This document shows, in pieces, positions 11,072-22,595 of a stretch of 64,000 nt of DNA. How positions within the stretch are numbered: position 1 is the stretch's first letter; every line of letters begins with the position of its first letter. This DNA is from Neofusicoccum parvum (taxonomy: Eukaryota > Ascomycota > Dothideomycetes > Botryosphaeriales > Botryosphaeriaceae), in assembly GCA_020912385.1 (NCBI GenBank), contig CP087215.1, positions 1,550,001-1,614,000 of the forward strand. Direction: 5' to 3'. Both the position numbers and the translations under genes were made by a program. The notes under the pieces were generated by a model. It had not been told where the DNA came from and did not search any database. It was given only the letters and a program-made list of their open reading frames with translations.

Positions 11072-12127
11072 TTAAATATGTAGTACTAGCTTTGTTCCAC
11101 TTACACCACCTTGGAGCTCATCTAACGCCTTGTTGGTAGACTCCAAGCCGCCCTCGATGACCTTAATACTAGGACTTGGGACGTACTCCCCAGTGGCTAG
11201 CTTCTCTTTCAGCCACACGCCAAAAACAAAATGAAAAAATTCCGTCAGCTTCTCCGCGTCAGTCGGGGCCAGAACGAACTTGGTCTCCACGCCGTCCATC
11301 TTTGGCGAGTCGGGAAGCAGCGGGGTGGCTGAGGCCAGCTTTGCCGAGCCGTCCGGGTTCAGTTCCTTGAGGATCGCTTGACAAGACTGCAGCGCACCGA
11401 CGGCGTCGAAGGCCAACTGGAGATGCACACCGTCGGCCTGGGCTGCCTTCACGATGGTCCAGACCACGTTCTCATCGCGATAGTCAAACAGCCTCTTTGC
11501 GCCCAAGGTCTTCAAGTACTCGTGGTGCTTCTCGCTTGCTGTGGCGTAGACGGAGAAGCCCATGGAGGCGGCAAGTTGGACGGCTCCGCCACCCACACTG
11601 CTCGCGCCACCCCAGACGAGGAAGGCTTTCTTGTCGGCGGGCGTGTAGGAGGTGTCGCGCGGGATGCCGATCGAGTACCAGCCGCTCCACGCAGTTGCGA
11701 CTGCCATTGGCAGCAAAGCGCCCTCGTCGAAGGTCATTTCCTCGGGCAACGGCACGGCGTTGGCGGCGGGGACGATGACGTGGGTCTGGAGCGCGCCGTA
11801 GTTTGGATCTCCCTCGGTGAAGAAGGCGCTCGCGAAGGCGGCAATGCGGGAGCCGGGCTTGGGGGCGTCGGCGGGCACGGCAGGGCCGGCCGACAGGACG
11901 ATGCCAGCTACATCGGAGCCGAGGACGGTGGGGTAGCCGGCGATGTGGAAGCCAGAGGCCCGCTGCTTCCAGTCGATGGGGTTGAGAGCGACGGACCTGA
12001 CTTCGACAAGGAGCTCGGCGGGGCCGGGGGCGGGAGTCTGGCGGTGCTCAACGCTGAGGGCGGAGCCTTTGTCGTGGAGGACGGCAGCAAGGTGCTGGCC
12101 CTTGATTGTCTCGACAAGAGAAGACAT
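11072..12127 (-). CDS. Medium-chain dehydrogenase/reductase (zinc-binding-alcohol-dehydrogenase-like, trans-enoyl-reductase type)
   Basis: Single-exon protein of 351 residues. The GroES-like N-terminal half contains NPIDWKQ and the LGSDVAG motif; the Rossmann half contains VWGGASSVGGGAVQLA. The structural zinc cysteine cluster of classical alcohol dehydrogenases is absent, as in the quinone- or enoyl-reductase-like branch common in filamentous fungi. It probably performs NADPH-dependent reduction of a C=C or C=O bond; the substrate is unknown. The C-terminal codons become AT-rich where the gene meets the AT-rich island. Its upstream region carries a three-copy 30-bp tandem repeat. The long opposite-strand frame (11378-12133) is a shadow. 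Confidence 0.88.
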   Translation of the reverse strand: MSSLVETIKGQHLAAVLHDKGSALSVEHRQTPAPGPAELLVEVRSVALNPIDWKQRASGFHIAGYPTVLGSDVAGIVLSAGPAVPADAPKPGSRIAAFASAFFTEGDPNYGALQTHVIVPAANAVPLPEEMTFDEGALLPMAVATAWSGWYSIGIPRDTSYTPADKKAFLVWGGASSVGGGAVQLAASMGFSVYATASEKHHEYLKTLGAKRLFDYRDENVVWTIVKAAQADGVHLQLAFDAVGALQSCQAILKELNPDGSAKLASATPLLPDSPKMDGVETKFVLAPTDAEKLTEFFHFVFGVWLKEKLATGEYVPSPSIKVIEGGLESTNKALDELQGGVSGTKLVLHI

Positions 12128-12536
12128 GAGTGAGAGGATTGACTGGCTTGCTTGTGTCTCTGCTGATGCAGGACTGGCAGCACAGGGTGCTGCATCTTTA
12201 TATGTCGTCTACGCTGCGCAGACGCATCCGGGCTGTCTCGAACGGTGCAGCTCGGACTTTGCGCTTAAGCGGAGAAGGAATGTGGAGGAGGAAGGATGCG
12301 GCTGCCCTGCGAGGAGTGGCCATGTCGGCGGTTGTCCTGCGAAGAACGGGTGTGTTAGCGGTTGTCTTGCCGAGAGTGGGCGTGTCAGCGGGGGCGTGTT
12401 CGCGTCGACGAGATATCTCCATTAATTCCGCGGCTGCTAACTCCGCACGACACCACCAGCCGTCATCCGCCGCGCCTTCCATACGCCGACCCCGACTCGG
12501 GGGAACCCAAGGCCGACCGCGAGCCCGCCCTGGTCC
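12128..12536. other. Intergenic with tandem repeat
   Basis: About 400 bp holding the promoter of the minus-strand reductase and the 3' end of the minus-strand sugar porter. The notable content is the 30-bp tandem repeat at 12307-12396. Confidence 0.5.
12307..12396. repeat. Three-copy 30-bp imperfect tandem repeat
   Basis: Units at 12307-12336, 12337-12366 and 12367-12396. All keep the pattern YTGCSRRGAR...GTGTYRGCGG with GTTGTC or a close variant at the end. It lies about 180 bp upstream of the reductase start codon. It may be a repeated regulatory site or a replication-slippage product. Confidence 0.75.
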
Positions 12537-14411
12537 TCAGCCCTTTGCGCCCCGCGCTTCGTCCCGGCCAGCCTCCTCCAGACAGACAACGTGCCCTTTG
12601 GCGACAGCGTCAATCCGGTCGATGCGGTCTGTCGCCAGCGCATCGCCAAACAGCTCGCCGATCTCCTCCAGCGTCTTGCCCCTCGTCTCGGGCAGGAAGA
12701 AGAAGTACAGCACCGCGGCAGCCATGTTGGTCGCAATGAACAGCGAGTAATATCTGCAATCCGAGTCAGCCGACGGCCCAGCTCGCCCGGCAGCGCCAAC
12801 CCACCGCCAGCCAGCGTCCTCGATTGCCACCGGCGTGATCTGGCTCAGCACAATCGCGACGACGGCCTTCGCAAAGACGCCGAGCCCGACCCCGGTGGCG
12901 CGTAGGAAAAACGGGAAGATCTCGGACGGGACGACCCAGACCATGGCGTTGAAGAAGACGGCGTAGCAGGCGCTGTAGATGAAGATCATGGCGATGGCGG
13001 CGCGCGCGCCCGCCGCAGCATCCGCAAACCGCGCGTACGTGGCCGACAGAGCCATGCAGATGGCGATCAGCGTCGAGAGGACCACCGACCCGACCCCTGC
13101 CGCACCAGGCTGGTCAGCACGCAGACTCGGGCGACGGGAGCCCGCACTCACACAGCGTTGTTGTCCGCCGCCACCGGTCGGCCACGACCGCCAGGTAGAC
13201 AGCCTGCCCGACCACGCCCATCATGCCGTACACGCCCGAGATGAGCAGCGACGTCCGGCCGGTGAAGCCGACCATCTGGTAGAAGACGTTCTGGTAGTTC
13301 TGGATCACCGACGAGCCGCTCAGCTGGCTCATGGCCAGGATGAAGACGGCAAGAGCTGTGCGGCGCAGATAGCGTGGAGCAACCAGCAGCCGCAGGCCCG
13401 CCAGCCCCTTCACGCGTCCAGACGACCGCTCGAGCGCGAGCTGGCAGCGGACCTGGATGAATTCGCGGTCGATGAGGTCGGCGGACTTGCCGCGGTGGAG
13501 CCGTTCGATGACTTGGGCAGCGTCAGCAAGCCCTTCCCTGCGCGCGGGGTGGAGGCACATACCTTGTCTCGCCTCGGCGTACCGCTCCTGCTGCACGACT
13601 GGGCACCCGTCAGTCAGCTCCGGGTGCTGCGGGACCGGCGCCGGCGGGAACTTACGCCATCGCGGGCTGAACGGAATGCCGATGCAGCCCAGGCTCAGCG
13701 CGAGCGCGCCGGGAACCTGCATGGCAAGCGGGATGCGCCACTGGGCGGCGCCGCTCTCTGCGAAAGCACCGCCGTACCCAATCCAATTCGCCGCCGCAAA
13801 CCCGACTGCAATCATCATCCCTTGCATGCCCACCATCAGCCCTCGGTGCTCGTGCGGCGAGATCTCAGCAATGTACACGGGAACAGTGGCCAGGATCATT
13901 CCGCACGCGAGCCCCGCTACGAAGCGGCCTGCAATCATCATGCCGACGTGCACCGCTGCTGTCTGAAGAGCGGCGCCCAGGGTCGCTGAGCCAGCGCATC
14001 AGTCGGGGTTGGAGTCAAGCAGAAGGACCCGCCGGGCTCACCAAGCAGACCGGCCGCCATGATGGTGTACCGCCGGCTGAACCGGTCGGCGCTCCAGGAG
14101 GAAGCCACAGTCCCGAGCGACTGCCCGGCGTTGTAAAGAGACACTATGGCGCCTGTGTGGCCGGTGAGACGAGCGATGCCTTGCAGAAGCAGTTCCACGC
14201 ACCTTGAATGGAAGCATTGGCCATCGAAGGCCCGTACATGTAGAGCTTGAAGGAGTCGTGGCCCATGGTTGTGGCAATGATGCCTGGTTCCGTGTCAGTG
14301 GACGCGATGGACGCGACGGAGAACCGTACCTGAATCGACGCCGTAGACGAAGCCGCCCAGGGCGGAGACGACTGCGGTAAGGAGAACGTGTGTGTTGGGA
14401 AACGCCGCCAT
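12537..14411 (-). CDS. MFS sugar transporter (hexose-type sugar porter)
   Basis: Predicted 502-residue, 12-helix sugar porter in eight exons: 14411-14330, 14283-14203, 14152-14042, 13985-13656, 13598-13563, 13511-13152, 13096-12805 and 12753-12537. Phase is consistent at all seven junctions, which rebuild VDSGIIATT, SIQGAIVSLYNAG, GLLATLGAA, SPRWLVQQERYAEARQVIERLH, TTLWVGSVVLS and AGWRYYSLF. Family motifs seen are SPHEHRG, the SPRWL signature, the WxVPSEIFP-like segment and LPETRGKTLEE near the C-terminus. Exon 5 has only 36 nt. Function: proton-coupled import of a hexose or related sugar; the substrate is not readable. It is the second sugar porter in this catabolic neighbourhood. The plus-strand frame 12979-13989 is a shadow. 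Confidence 0.9.
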
Positions 14412-14674
14412 TCTGGACCCGCAAGTATCAATGCCAGACGTGGGCGAGAGCACATGGCCATGCTTTAAAGGTGTTGCTGCCAAGCATGATCGGCAATTGA
14501 TCTGCAAAACCCGGGGTAGACAGTGCGGAGACATGGGGTATCGGCATGAGATAACCCGGGCTTGATCCTTGGCTCACATGGCTGAACGGCACTTTCATAT
14601 GCGTTGCATTCCACGGTCACAATTTGATATTCTGGCTCAGCAGAAGCATAAGGACAGAAGAGGCACGTATGCCT

Positions 14675-15736
14675 TCACAGCAAGTCCTTCACCTGCTCTA
14701 GACCATACTTGAAGCCCCTGGCCTCCTCTGGCTTGATGCCCAGTTCTTCCTGGGTCACGAACCGTCCCTCGGTGTTGGCGTACCAATTGTCAATGTGCTC
14801 ACCAAACTGGAACTGCTGGGCAATCTCACGGCCGGGTATGCCCCAGAGCTTCTCAAACGTCTCAGGGGAAACCTCAACGAAGATGGCAGGCTTGCCGGTA
14901 ACCTCGCTCCAGTCCTGCAGCATCTTTTCGTAGGTGGACACTTCCGTTGCCACGCCGGCGTATTTTCCGAGGCTCTTTTGGGGATTTGCCAGAATCTGAC
15001 GCACCCATATTCCCGGGGTCACGCTGATGTCGCCTGTACTAGGAATCTTGGCCGAGGGCTTCGTGGGGAGCGTCCAGATGTATTTGCCGCTTCCAGGCTG
15101 CGTGGAGAGTTAGCAATGCACTTCGACACGACTACTGCATCCTACTCACCACCTCCAGAAACTTCAACATTGGGAAGTACGCTAAGTTGGACGGATACAA
15201 GCCCACAAACAGGAACGTGGTCTTGGCGGCCAGTTCGGGCAGCTCGTCCCGGATACGCTGGTCAACTCTCGCTTTGTAGTCCAAGTGCGGAACCGGATAT
15301 TTCCCATTCGTGAGGTCTTTGGCAGCTTGTAGCGTGCTCCAGACGTAGTGTTCCACGGTTTCTGTCTGCGCCGCAGCCTTCGCCAAGAGCATTGCCTGCT
15401 CCTCTTCGATCTCGCCGGCTTCGGACTGCGACTTCCCGGTGAAGAGGTGCTCCCAGTAGTTCGTCACGGCAAACACTGCTTGGGCACCCTTGAAAGGTCA
15501 GGGACGGCTGGTTTGCTGGTAACAAAACTCACCTCAAACGCTTTGACCAGCGAAGCTTCATCGTCAAAGTTGGCCCTGACGACCTCAGCACCCTTGGCAG
15601 CAAGAGCTTTTGCAGCATCTCCGCTTGGATTGCGTGTAATTGCGCGGACCTTCCATTCGCCACTCTCAAGCAACGCGTTGGCCACTGACCCGCCCTGAGT
15701 GCCAGTGGCTCCTGTGACGGCAACAATTTTGGTCAT
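14675..15736 (-). CDS. NmrA-like family NAD(P)-binding protein
   Basis: Predicted 321 residues in three exons: 15736-15533, 15488-15150 and 15097-14675. Junctions give KAFEGAQAVFAVTNYWE and KFLEVPGSGKYIW in frame. The glycine-rich nucleotide-binding loop GATGTQGG is at residues 9-16 immediately after the first beta strand, as in NmrA and HSCARG. These atypical short-chain dehydrogenases often sense the redox state of nicotinamide cofactors and may lack catalysis; here the role is unknown. The first intron is only 44 nt. It ends the oxidoreductase/transporter neighbourhood. Confidence 0.88.
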
Positions 15737-18011
15737 CTTGCCGGATTGGGTGTTGTTGATGCGGATTGCATTGTCTGCAGCAGACGGGACATATTTAAGT
15801 CGAACACTGCCCACGGCCTCGTCATGCCCTCTGTTCCGGCCATTGTGATAGAGGGTCGATTTGATTTGAAATCCCATGAGAAGGCGTCACGTGGCGAGCG
15901 GGGTTGCATCCACTTCTTGTAGGACGTGCTCCGGAGTCAAGCGAGTGATGCCGACTCCGAATCTGAATTAACAATCTTGTTCCGCGCCGTCGGCCGAGAG
16001 TCTTACAGTCTTACACCTTGGCAATATTCCCTGCCGCCGCCACAATGATCCATGGCCGTTCTAGCATTTTGATTGATTGGACTCTCTCATTACGACATTA
16101 TCAGATTCGTTTTGTTGCTTGGCATTTGCTTCTTTAGCCCATTTACTATGGGGAGAGACGACGGCATATATACGTAATCAGCGCGGATGGACATTCGTCC
16201 GGATGAGTTCCACATCTTGCTTACAGGCCACCGCACTTGGCCATTCCGACGGATGATTCAGTGACATGGTAGGATGGTGTTTATATTCCGTATGTCTCCG
16301 GAGACCGACTTTTCCCTTTGCTAGTGGCTCATGCTGACATATCCTGATCCTTTTGGTACGTCCTCGGAACCAATCAGATGAGGTGCCATGTCCTCGCCAA
16401 CAAATATTAGCTTGGAGGGGAGGAAGCTTGAGCTGATGTGCTGTTCGGATCCTTGGCACCCGTGCGCGTGATTGCATGCATCAAGCTAGCTGACCAGCCG
16501 GCTGAAAGTCTCCTCAGAGCCAGCAGAGTCTATTGGGGAAGTATGAACCAATTATAGCGGTATTGCTGCCTGGTAAGCATGAACGTATTGCACACTGACT
16601 CTCGGAATTTTCATTCTACGTCTTGCATGATAATGTTGCTGCACTACCATCTCCGCGAAGCCTCATTCAAATCTTCGTCGGAGAAGGCATGTCGGAAATA
16701 GCGGGCAGCAAATGGCGTTTTGCCTTCAAATATCAAGCACCTGGCAAAATTGTGGCTATCCGGAAGCTTCTCTTCTCCTTCCACATTGCCCCCGGGGATA
16801 GACCGGAAGGATCTATAAGCAATCAGGTAGAGGGAACATCCGGATTGCGTGGATTTTTGGAGGCAATGTTTGCCCCGGTGTCATCTGTCTAGACAAGATT
16901 AGCGTGCGGTAAAGCCCTCTCCCTCAAGGAATTGGCGGCAAGGCTTGCAGAAGGTTTGCTTGATATCGGGCGAGACGGTACCGGCAAAAGACCCAGCCAA
17001 TTAAAGGTCCAGGTCTTTATTGCCTGTTTCCAATCCCGGCAAGGTGCGTCGGGCGTCTTAGTTGGCGTGTTCGGTTCATCGGCAGATTTGATGCCTTGGG
17101 CGCCCTTAGCACGGTAGACTTTCAGAAAGATGACTTCATGAGCCTTTACCTTGGAGTAGTGACCCAACATTGCGTGGAGCACGCGTTTTCCTTCGCAAAT
17201 ATTCCGGCGCAAGCACAGCCTACGGAAATGCAGGTGCTGCTCTGGGACTCGTTTGCTGCACCGAACATCCGTAGCTGATACTACGCCGTGCGAATTCTGT
17301 CCGGAAATTGGCTTAGACATACACCGCTGCTAAAGAAAATTTACATACGTGAGCTGAAATCCGTCATAGCCCACTGTAGTCCCCGCTCTGTTCCGTGGTT
17401 GACCCTAAGTAAAGCGGCATGGAGGCTGCGGTTGGCCAACCCCACCCCTTTATTTCTACTGAACGCAGTCCTGGAGGAAGAAGACGTGAAAATTCCCTGA
17501 TTACAGACCGCTAGTGGTTTTATGCGAGTCGAGACTCTAGATTCGATTGGTGTAGACTCGCCGCTCGCGTGCTCCGGAGACGCAGGGAATGTGCACAGAA
17601 ATCGTACACGCAAGAGGATAGGTTTAAATGCTATATAGGTTTCCGCAACGATTCATACAGCAACAAGGCTTTCCAGGGATTTTTCCGTCTACGCTTCTAG
17701 TGATTGGTGGCGAACGACGGGCATAAACCGGTCCTTGACGAGTTGTTGGGTTGGGAATGGAGGAGCCGGTGCTTTCGCCACCGTTCGACGGCGTCTATCG
17801 CCAGCTAGTCTGCTCCTTCCCGAGGACCAAGCCAGAGCACCAGAAGGCAAGCCGTGCGATGAATGGCCTCGGGAGCCGAGTGGACAGGAACCGGTGCCAG
17901 AGAAAAAAGGGCTGTGGTGGGGCCTCATTTGGCCGGGGGCCCGTGCTTTCTCGCCGCACAAGCACTGTCCGCACATAATGGCTCCAGTCCGGCCGCAGTC
18001 CTCACCACACA
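15737..18011. other. Long gene-poor stretch
   Basis: About 2.3 kb without a supportable protein gene. Several frames of 60-143 codons occur on both strands, but none shows a family motif, coherent splicing or codon bias. It contains a weak palindromic repeat copy (16160-16290) and leads into the tRNA-Pro gene at 18012. Confidence 0.55.
16160..16290. mobile_element. MITE-like palindromic element, degenerate copy
   Basis: Inner arms GGACATTCGTCCGGATG (near 16190) and CATTCCGACGGATGATTCAG (near 16243) match the window's repeat family in inverted orientation with mismatches. The outer ends are very weak, so the limits are approximate. Confidence 0.35.
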
Positions 18012-18047
18012 GGTCTTGTGGTCTAGTGGTATGATTCTCGCTTAGGG

Positions 18048-18063
18048 CACACCCTGAGTTGCT
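18048..18063 (+). other. Canonical tRNA intron
   Basis: Sixteen bases inserted between anticodon-loop positions 37 and 38, as in many fungal tRNA-Pro genes. CCCT in the insert is complementary to AGGG of the anticodon loop, as expected for a bulge-helix-bulge substrate of the tRNA splicing endonuclease. Confidence 0.85.
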
Positions 18064-18083
18064 TGCGAGAGGCCCCGCGTTCG

Positions 18084-18139
18084 GTAAGTCGTCCTCATTC
18101 GATCCGCCATCGAGGAGCACCAGCTAACAGCATACACAG
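18084..18139 (+). other. GT-AG intron-like insert in the tRNA T loop
   Basis: Fifty-six bases starting GTAAGT and ending ACACAG, with GCTAAC (18123-18128) as a branch-site match 11 nt before the acceptor. This is the same size and signal set as the protein-gene introns of the window. Its removal restores loop TTCGATC and the perfect T stem and acceptor stem of the tRNA-Pro gene. Confidence 0.8.
18097..18105 (+). promoter_or_regulatory. B-box-like motif inside the T-loop insert
   Basis: ATTCGATCC, followed by GC, matches the core of the pol III B box (GTTCGANNCC). TTCGATCCGC is identical to the sequence the spliced T arm would have. Because the insert splits the native B box, this internal copy may serve TFIIIC instead. 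Confidence 0.55.
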
Positions 18140-18165
18140 ATCCGCGGCAAGACCCTGTAAAATCG

Positions 18166-18177
18166 TTTTTATTTTTT
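18166..18177 (+). terminator. RNA polymerase III terminator
   Basis: TTTTT at 18166-18170 followed by TTTTTT at 18172-18177, about 10 bases after the mature tRNA 3' end, on the coding strand. Confidence 0.8.
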
Positions 18178-18494
18178 GGCAGCTTGGCGGGCAAAGGATC
18201 GTTGCCAAAGACGAAAGCCCGAGGCCCAACTACCGGTGGTTGTTCCCGCAGCCGGGGGGCTTCTTTTTGGTCTTTTGGTGGAGGTGCCCAGCAGGTGACC
18301 TAAGCGAGCTACGGGGAGTTGAGGTGTTCGTCCGCATGTGGAGAATGGCTTGCATAGTATGTAGAAGACATCTAAAGAAATGCTGCACGCTTCGACAGCT
18401 GAGCTTGATTATTGGCTGGCTCGGTTCTGTCGAAATGCTCTGCTAGCCGTCAGCTGCGGCGCCTCTTTGTAACCTGCCATCTGATGCACACACC
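18178..18494. other. Intergenic between tRNA and permease 3' end
   Basis: About 320 bp without a gene or notable motif. Confidence 0.5.
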
Positions 18495-20500
18495 TCAATG
18501 TTTGTACGCCGCGGCTTGTCTGATCAACAATTCCTCGGTGGACAGGTTCACATTGCAGTCCGTGACCAAATCCATCTCGTCTGGTCTGACCATCTTCGTT
18601 TCCGAGAAAAACTTCCATCCAGCATAATTCCCGACGAAGATCAAAATGCCAATGTAAGATGTGACAAACTTAGAAGTGTCGAACTCGTGTACGAATGCGT
18701 CGAACCCTACATTCCAAACCTGAATCAGCGCGACTTTTGGCCTGAAAGGGCGCTCTCCGGGGAACCCACCGTTGAACAGGATGACTATAAGAGTCACGAC
18801 CAGGGAAACGTAAGAAGCATACGGTTGCAGGATTCCGCGATAAGGCAAATCCTCCCGACGTATGCCTTGGACGCGTAGACCGCGGCAGAAGCAGAGATAC
18901 GAGACCAGAATGCTGATCCAATTGAGCGCCCCGAAGACGGTGACGAGGGAAACAAAATATCCGAACACCGTGGAAGACGACTTGGAAACATTCAAATATC
19001 CAAGTAGAAAGAACGTGGACGAGAAGATGACGGAGGCGAGCGGCACGCCGGCGCACATGTTGGATAATCGGTGGCGGAAACGAAGAGCTGCGTGGAGTGT
19101 AGGGGCACGCCGTTTGACAATGTGCTTGAAGATCTTGGGAGCTTGGTGCTCTTTCGACAGAGCATAGAGGGTTCGTGATGCAACGTAGATGTCTGTGCAA
19201 GTGCCGGTTCTTGTCAGCAGCGGATTCCAGCTGGAGTGCGTGGTCAATGTTCCCTTGTGGTCAGCTCGCACACCGCTTGGGGGGAACGACTTGCCTGAGC
19301 ACGCGGCACTAAGCACAAACACGAGAAGTGCTCCGTTGATCACGTCTGGAAGTACTTCGAAGCCCGCCAGCCTGACGGCGATGACAAAAGGGGAGGCGGC
19401 TGGATAGTGGAACGTGTTAGCATGCATGCTTACACCCATCCACGCTGAACGCCACTTACCAGCACTAGATTTCGAATGGGCAGCTCCAACGAGCATGTCA
19501 TTCTGGAACGGGCAAGACATACCCAGAACGACCACACCGCCGATGTAGAAGATCATGATCCTCCAAAATGTCCAGAAGATGGCCCTCGGAACCTCCTTCT
19601 TCACGTTCGGTGTCTCGCCAAAGGCAGCGCCAACGACTTCGGTACCAATGTATGCAAACGAAGCCTGTACGAACGACGCCCATAGACCAAGAAAGCGTCC
19701 GAGCGAGCCGTGTTCGAGATACTCCCCAAAAGAGCCGGGGTCTTTCCAATAACGGAAACCGACCACACCACGGCCCTTGACGGGTTTGAGCGATGCCACG
19801 AGACAAGAAATGATGAGCACGGTCATGACAGTAAGCTTGACAAGCCCGGCAATGTACTGCGTCTCTCCGAAAATGCGGACGTGGAATAGATTGATGAAAA
19901 TGACCGGAACGGCGAAAACTGTGATCCAGATCCCAACGTTCAGCTCGGGGCGCCAGTATTGTATGATGATGCCGGCGGCCGTCAAGTTGTTTGCGAGGAC
20001 GACGACGTATTTGCAGAAGTAGTTGTAGCCGGTGGCGAAACTGGGATCATTGTCAGCTCGTCCGAGTGCAAAAATGCGAGAGGAACCACTCACCCCAAAG
20101 CAGGGTCCACAAATCTCGTGGCATATCCCGGAAATCCCGTATCCATCTTCGCATACGTCGCCATTTCAGCCAGAGCTGTCATCACAAAATAGACGTTGGC
20201 CCCCATGACCACGTAAGCAATCAATAGCGACGCGGGACCTCCGCGCAAGAGAGCGGTGCCGGAGGAGATGATGAGCCCCGTTCCGAAAGCGCCCGCCACC
20301 GAGATCATCTGCAGATGGCGAGGGAGCATCTCTCGCTTGAGCTCCGGCTGATCTTCCGTCATTGTTGCTGCAATCTGCGTGGCGTAGAAAGCACCCCCAG
20401 AATGTCCGTGATCGAGGGAGCCATCGTCAGGGGAAGAAACGTAACGCTCGAGCTTCTTGTTGCTCGACGTGCGCTTGAGGTTTCCCTCGGAGGTGGCCAT
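18495..20500 (-). CDS. Amino-acid permease (YAT family)
   Basis: Predicted 596-residue plasma-membrane amino-acid/proton symporter with about 12 helices. Exons 20500-20094, 20040-19460, 19399-19295 and 19192-18495. The family signature RHLQMISVAGAFGTGLIIS lies near residue 60 at the first membrane helix. Junctions give ALGFATGYNYF, SSAAASPFVIAV and SAACSDIYVASRTLYALSKE. The third intron (19193-19294) uses a GC donor, GCAAGT, with a normal AG acceptor. Substrate range (general or basic amino acids) cannot be decided. A segment near exon 4 (about RRAPTLHAALRFRHRLSN) looks atypical for the family; no splice solution was better. Start at the ATG giving MATSEGNLKR; an in-frame ATG 14 codons upstream is less likely. 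Confidence 0.88.
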
Positions 20501-21184
20501 TTTTAAGTATGTTCGACGTTGTTGAGAGAGAAGAGGAGTCAAAAGCGGGGATGAAGGCGCCTTGATTTAAACAATGCGGGGATTTTTAGCAAAGCTAAGC
20601 GGAAATGCTTAGTGTTGGCGTAGGGTTCAGAAGACAGGGGATGTGGAAACGGGCGTGAGAGCGAGTACGGAACGATAGTTACATCTGTTTGAAAAGAGTG
20701 ATAGAACAGAACTTTTTCTAGGCGGCTCACCCCACTCCACCCTGCACGGCACGAGCACAATAGATGCTTGATCACAGCTTAGATTTGCAGCTGCTGTCTT
20801 ACTCAGGGAGGGGAAACCCTCTTTGGGGTACGATTACAAAGGGTGGTACGGGAGCGAGTAATTGCACATGACGTTGACCCACGGTTTCTCTGGGGACGAC
20901 CCGGACCAAGGACCAGGTAGGGCGCACCCATATGCAAGGGCCGTACAGAAAGCTGGAGAAATTACCCGCGCGCAGAGGGGGAAAATTGGCATGTAATTTC
21001 TCTGTGTAAGAGCATGCTTTAATCCTTAATGGCGGCGCTGTCCGACAGGTGATTGTCGGCGGAGGACGGTCTCCCCAGGCGGCAAAGCTCGTTCATGTTG
21101 GGAATCTCAATTTCAGCGCTAAAAGAGACTGATCCATGCCAGCAAAACAGTAGAGATAGGAAGGGGAATCACAAATTGTCATGA
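20501..21184. other. Intergenic, permease promoter
   Basis: About 680 bp between the permease start and the stop of the AIM24-domain gene. No gene seen. Confidence 0.5.
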
Positions 21185-22361
21185 CTACACGGCGCCGCTG
21201 TGGGCACCAATCCATTGGGCAAAGGCCGACGGGTTTCTGGTCTGAATGAAGATGGTGCCGGGTCCTTTTTAGTGTACCTGTCAGCCAGGGATAGCTCACG
21301 ACTGCTAGCAAATGACTCACCGGTAAACTTGCACACCAAACCCTCGCCAGAGGATAGATTGGATATCATACCACCACTTGCTACGCGCTCGAGGACGTAC
21401 TTGCAATTCCAGGCAACGAGGTGGCCGTTGTCGACTATGTACTTCTCGTTTTCTTGGAGCTGTTCCACGCTATTAGCATCTTGCATGAAGGCACTGGCGT
21501 GCGGATCCCTACATCTTTCCTCAAAATAGCGCCCAGACTCGTGACCCACAGGATCCCGGAGCCCGAGATCTTGTAGACAAAAAGACCCTCGCCGGAGAAC
21601 ATGGCCTTGGAGAGACTTTGGCTCTTGTACTCTTTTACGATGCCCTGGGTACAGGCGAGGAAGCCATCTTTGCTGACACTCCACAGCTCGCTGCCGCTCA
21701 GGCGGATATTGGTGATGTCGCCCATAGAGGGTGGAGCAAGCAGAAGCTCCCCAGGACCGGTGTAAGTCGAAGTAGACAGCTCTCCGCCGGCAACGAACTT
21801 CTTCAGAGAGAACTTGAGATTCCCCTTGAGGGTGATGGTCGGGGACATGGCGAACATGGCACCTGGGCAAGCACGGTCAGCGCCGGCTCACGGGGCTCCA
21901 TATGTATATCCTTACCGGGCCTCGCGGTCAGCGGGCAGCCCATGGCCAATTGGACGGTCAGGATGGTGTTGGTGTCTCTGTGGCTGATCCGGTAGCTCCC
22001 GCCATTGAAGGTGCCAACGTCGTCTTGGGTTGCGCCAGCGCCAACAAAATGGCCGGCGGCGGGGGCGCCGCCAGGCATTTGCGCCGGGGCGTTCGAGTTG
22101 AAAGTGTGCGACTGCTGCAGCTGGCCGGGCTGCGGCGGGGGCGGGGTCGCCTTCTCTACCGGATACGGGCTGGCGCTCGGCGGAGGAGCATAGCCAGGTG
22201 TAGGTGGTTGCGCATACTGCTGCTGCGGCGGCGGGCTGCCGTGGTACGAGGGCGCGCGCTGGTGGTCATACTGCGGGTGCTGCGGCTGGGACGGCGGCGG
22301 CGGGGGATAGTGCTGCTGGGTCGCGGGCGAGCTCTGGGCGGGCGGCGGCGGGTAGTACTGG

Positions 22362-22394
<33 letters not shown>

Positions 22395-22595
22395 GCGGGC
22401 GGCGGGGCGAACTGCGGCTGCTGGCCGTCTGCTCGCGGGGCATTAGCTGGGCGGCGACTGCGGAGCTTCGGCGGGCGCGGTACCTTGCGGCGGCGCTGCG
22501 GCATGTTAGCATCGCCCGCGCACCGGAGCTGGGCCAGGCTTACGCGGAAAGTACTGCGCCTGCGGGCTGGTTGCGGGCGGCGGGTATCCTGACAT
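21185..22595 (-). CDS. AIM24-domain (DUF124, TRAP-like fold) protein
   Basis: Predicted 381 residues in six exons: 22595-22544, 22495-22484, 22428-21916, 21862-21513, 21459-21321 and 21264-21185. The N-terminal 120 residues are Pro/Gln-rich with a run of ten glutamines from a CTG repeat near 22365-22393. The C-terminal 220 residues form the AIM24/DUF124 beta domain ([42 protein letters not shown]). The yeast relative AIM24 affects mitochondrial cristae, but this type without a presequence may be cytosolic; function here is unknown. Exon 2 is a proposed 12-nt microexon: it is the only solution found that joins the good ATG to the proline-rich region without a stop. The 3' acceptor of the last intron is AAAAAG. 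Confidence 0.82.

Larger units (their letters stand above)
18012..18155 (+). tRNA. tRNA-Pro(AGG) with two intervening sequences
   Basis: Exonic segments 18012-18047, 18064-18083 and 18140-18155 join to a 72-nt tRNA. The acceptor stem GGTCTTG/CAAGACC pairs perfectly, the anticodon stem CTCGC/GCGAG pairs perfectly, and the T stem CCGCG/CGCGG pairs perfectly around loop TTCGATC. The anticodon is AGG in loop TTAGGGT. The first insert (18048-18063, 16 nt) follows position 37, the normal place for tRNA-endonuclease introns, and its CCCT can pair with the anticodon. The second insert (18084-18139, 56 nt) splits the T loop after TTCG and has spliceosomal signals. The A box TGGTCTAGTGG (18019-18029) is intact and a T-run terminator follows. 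Without removal of the second insert the T arm cannot form. Confidence 0.88.
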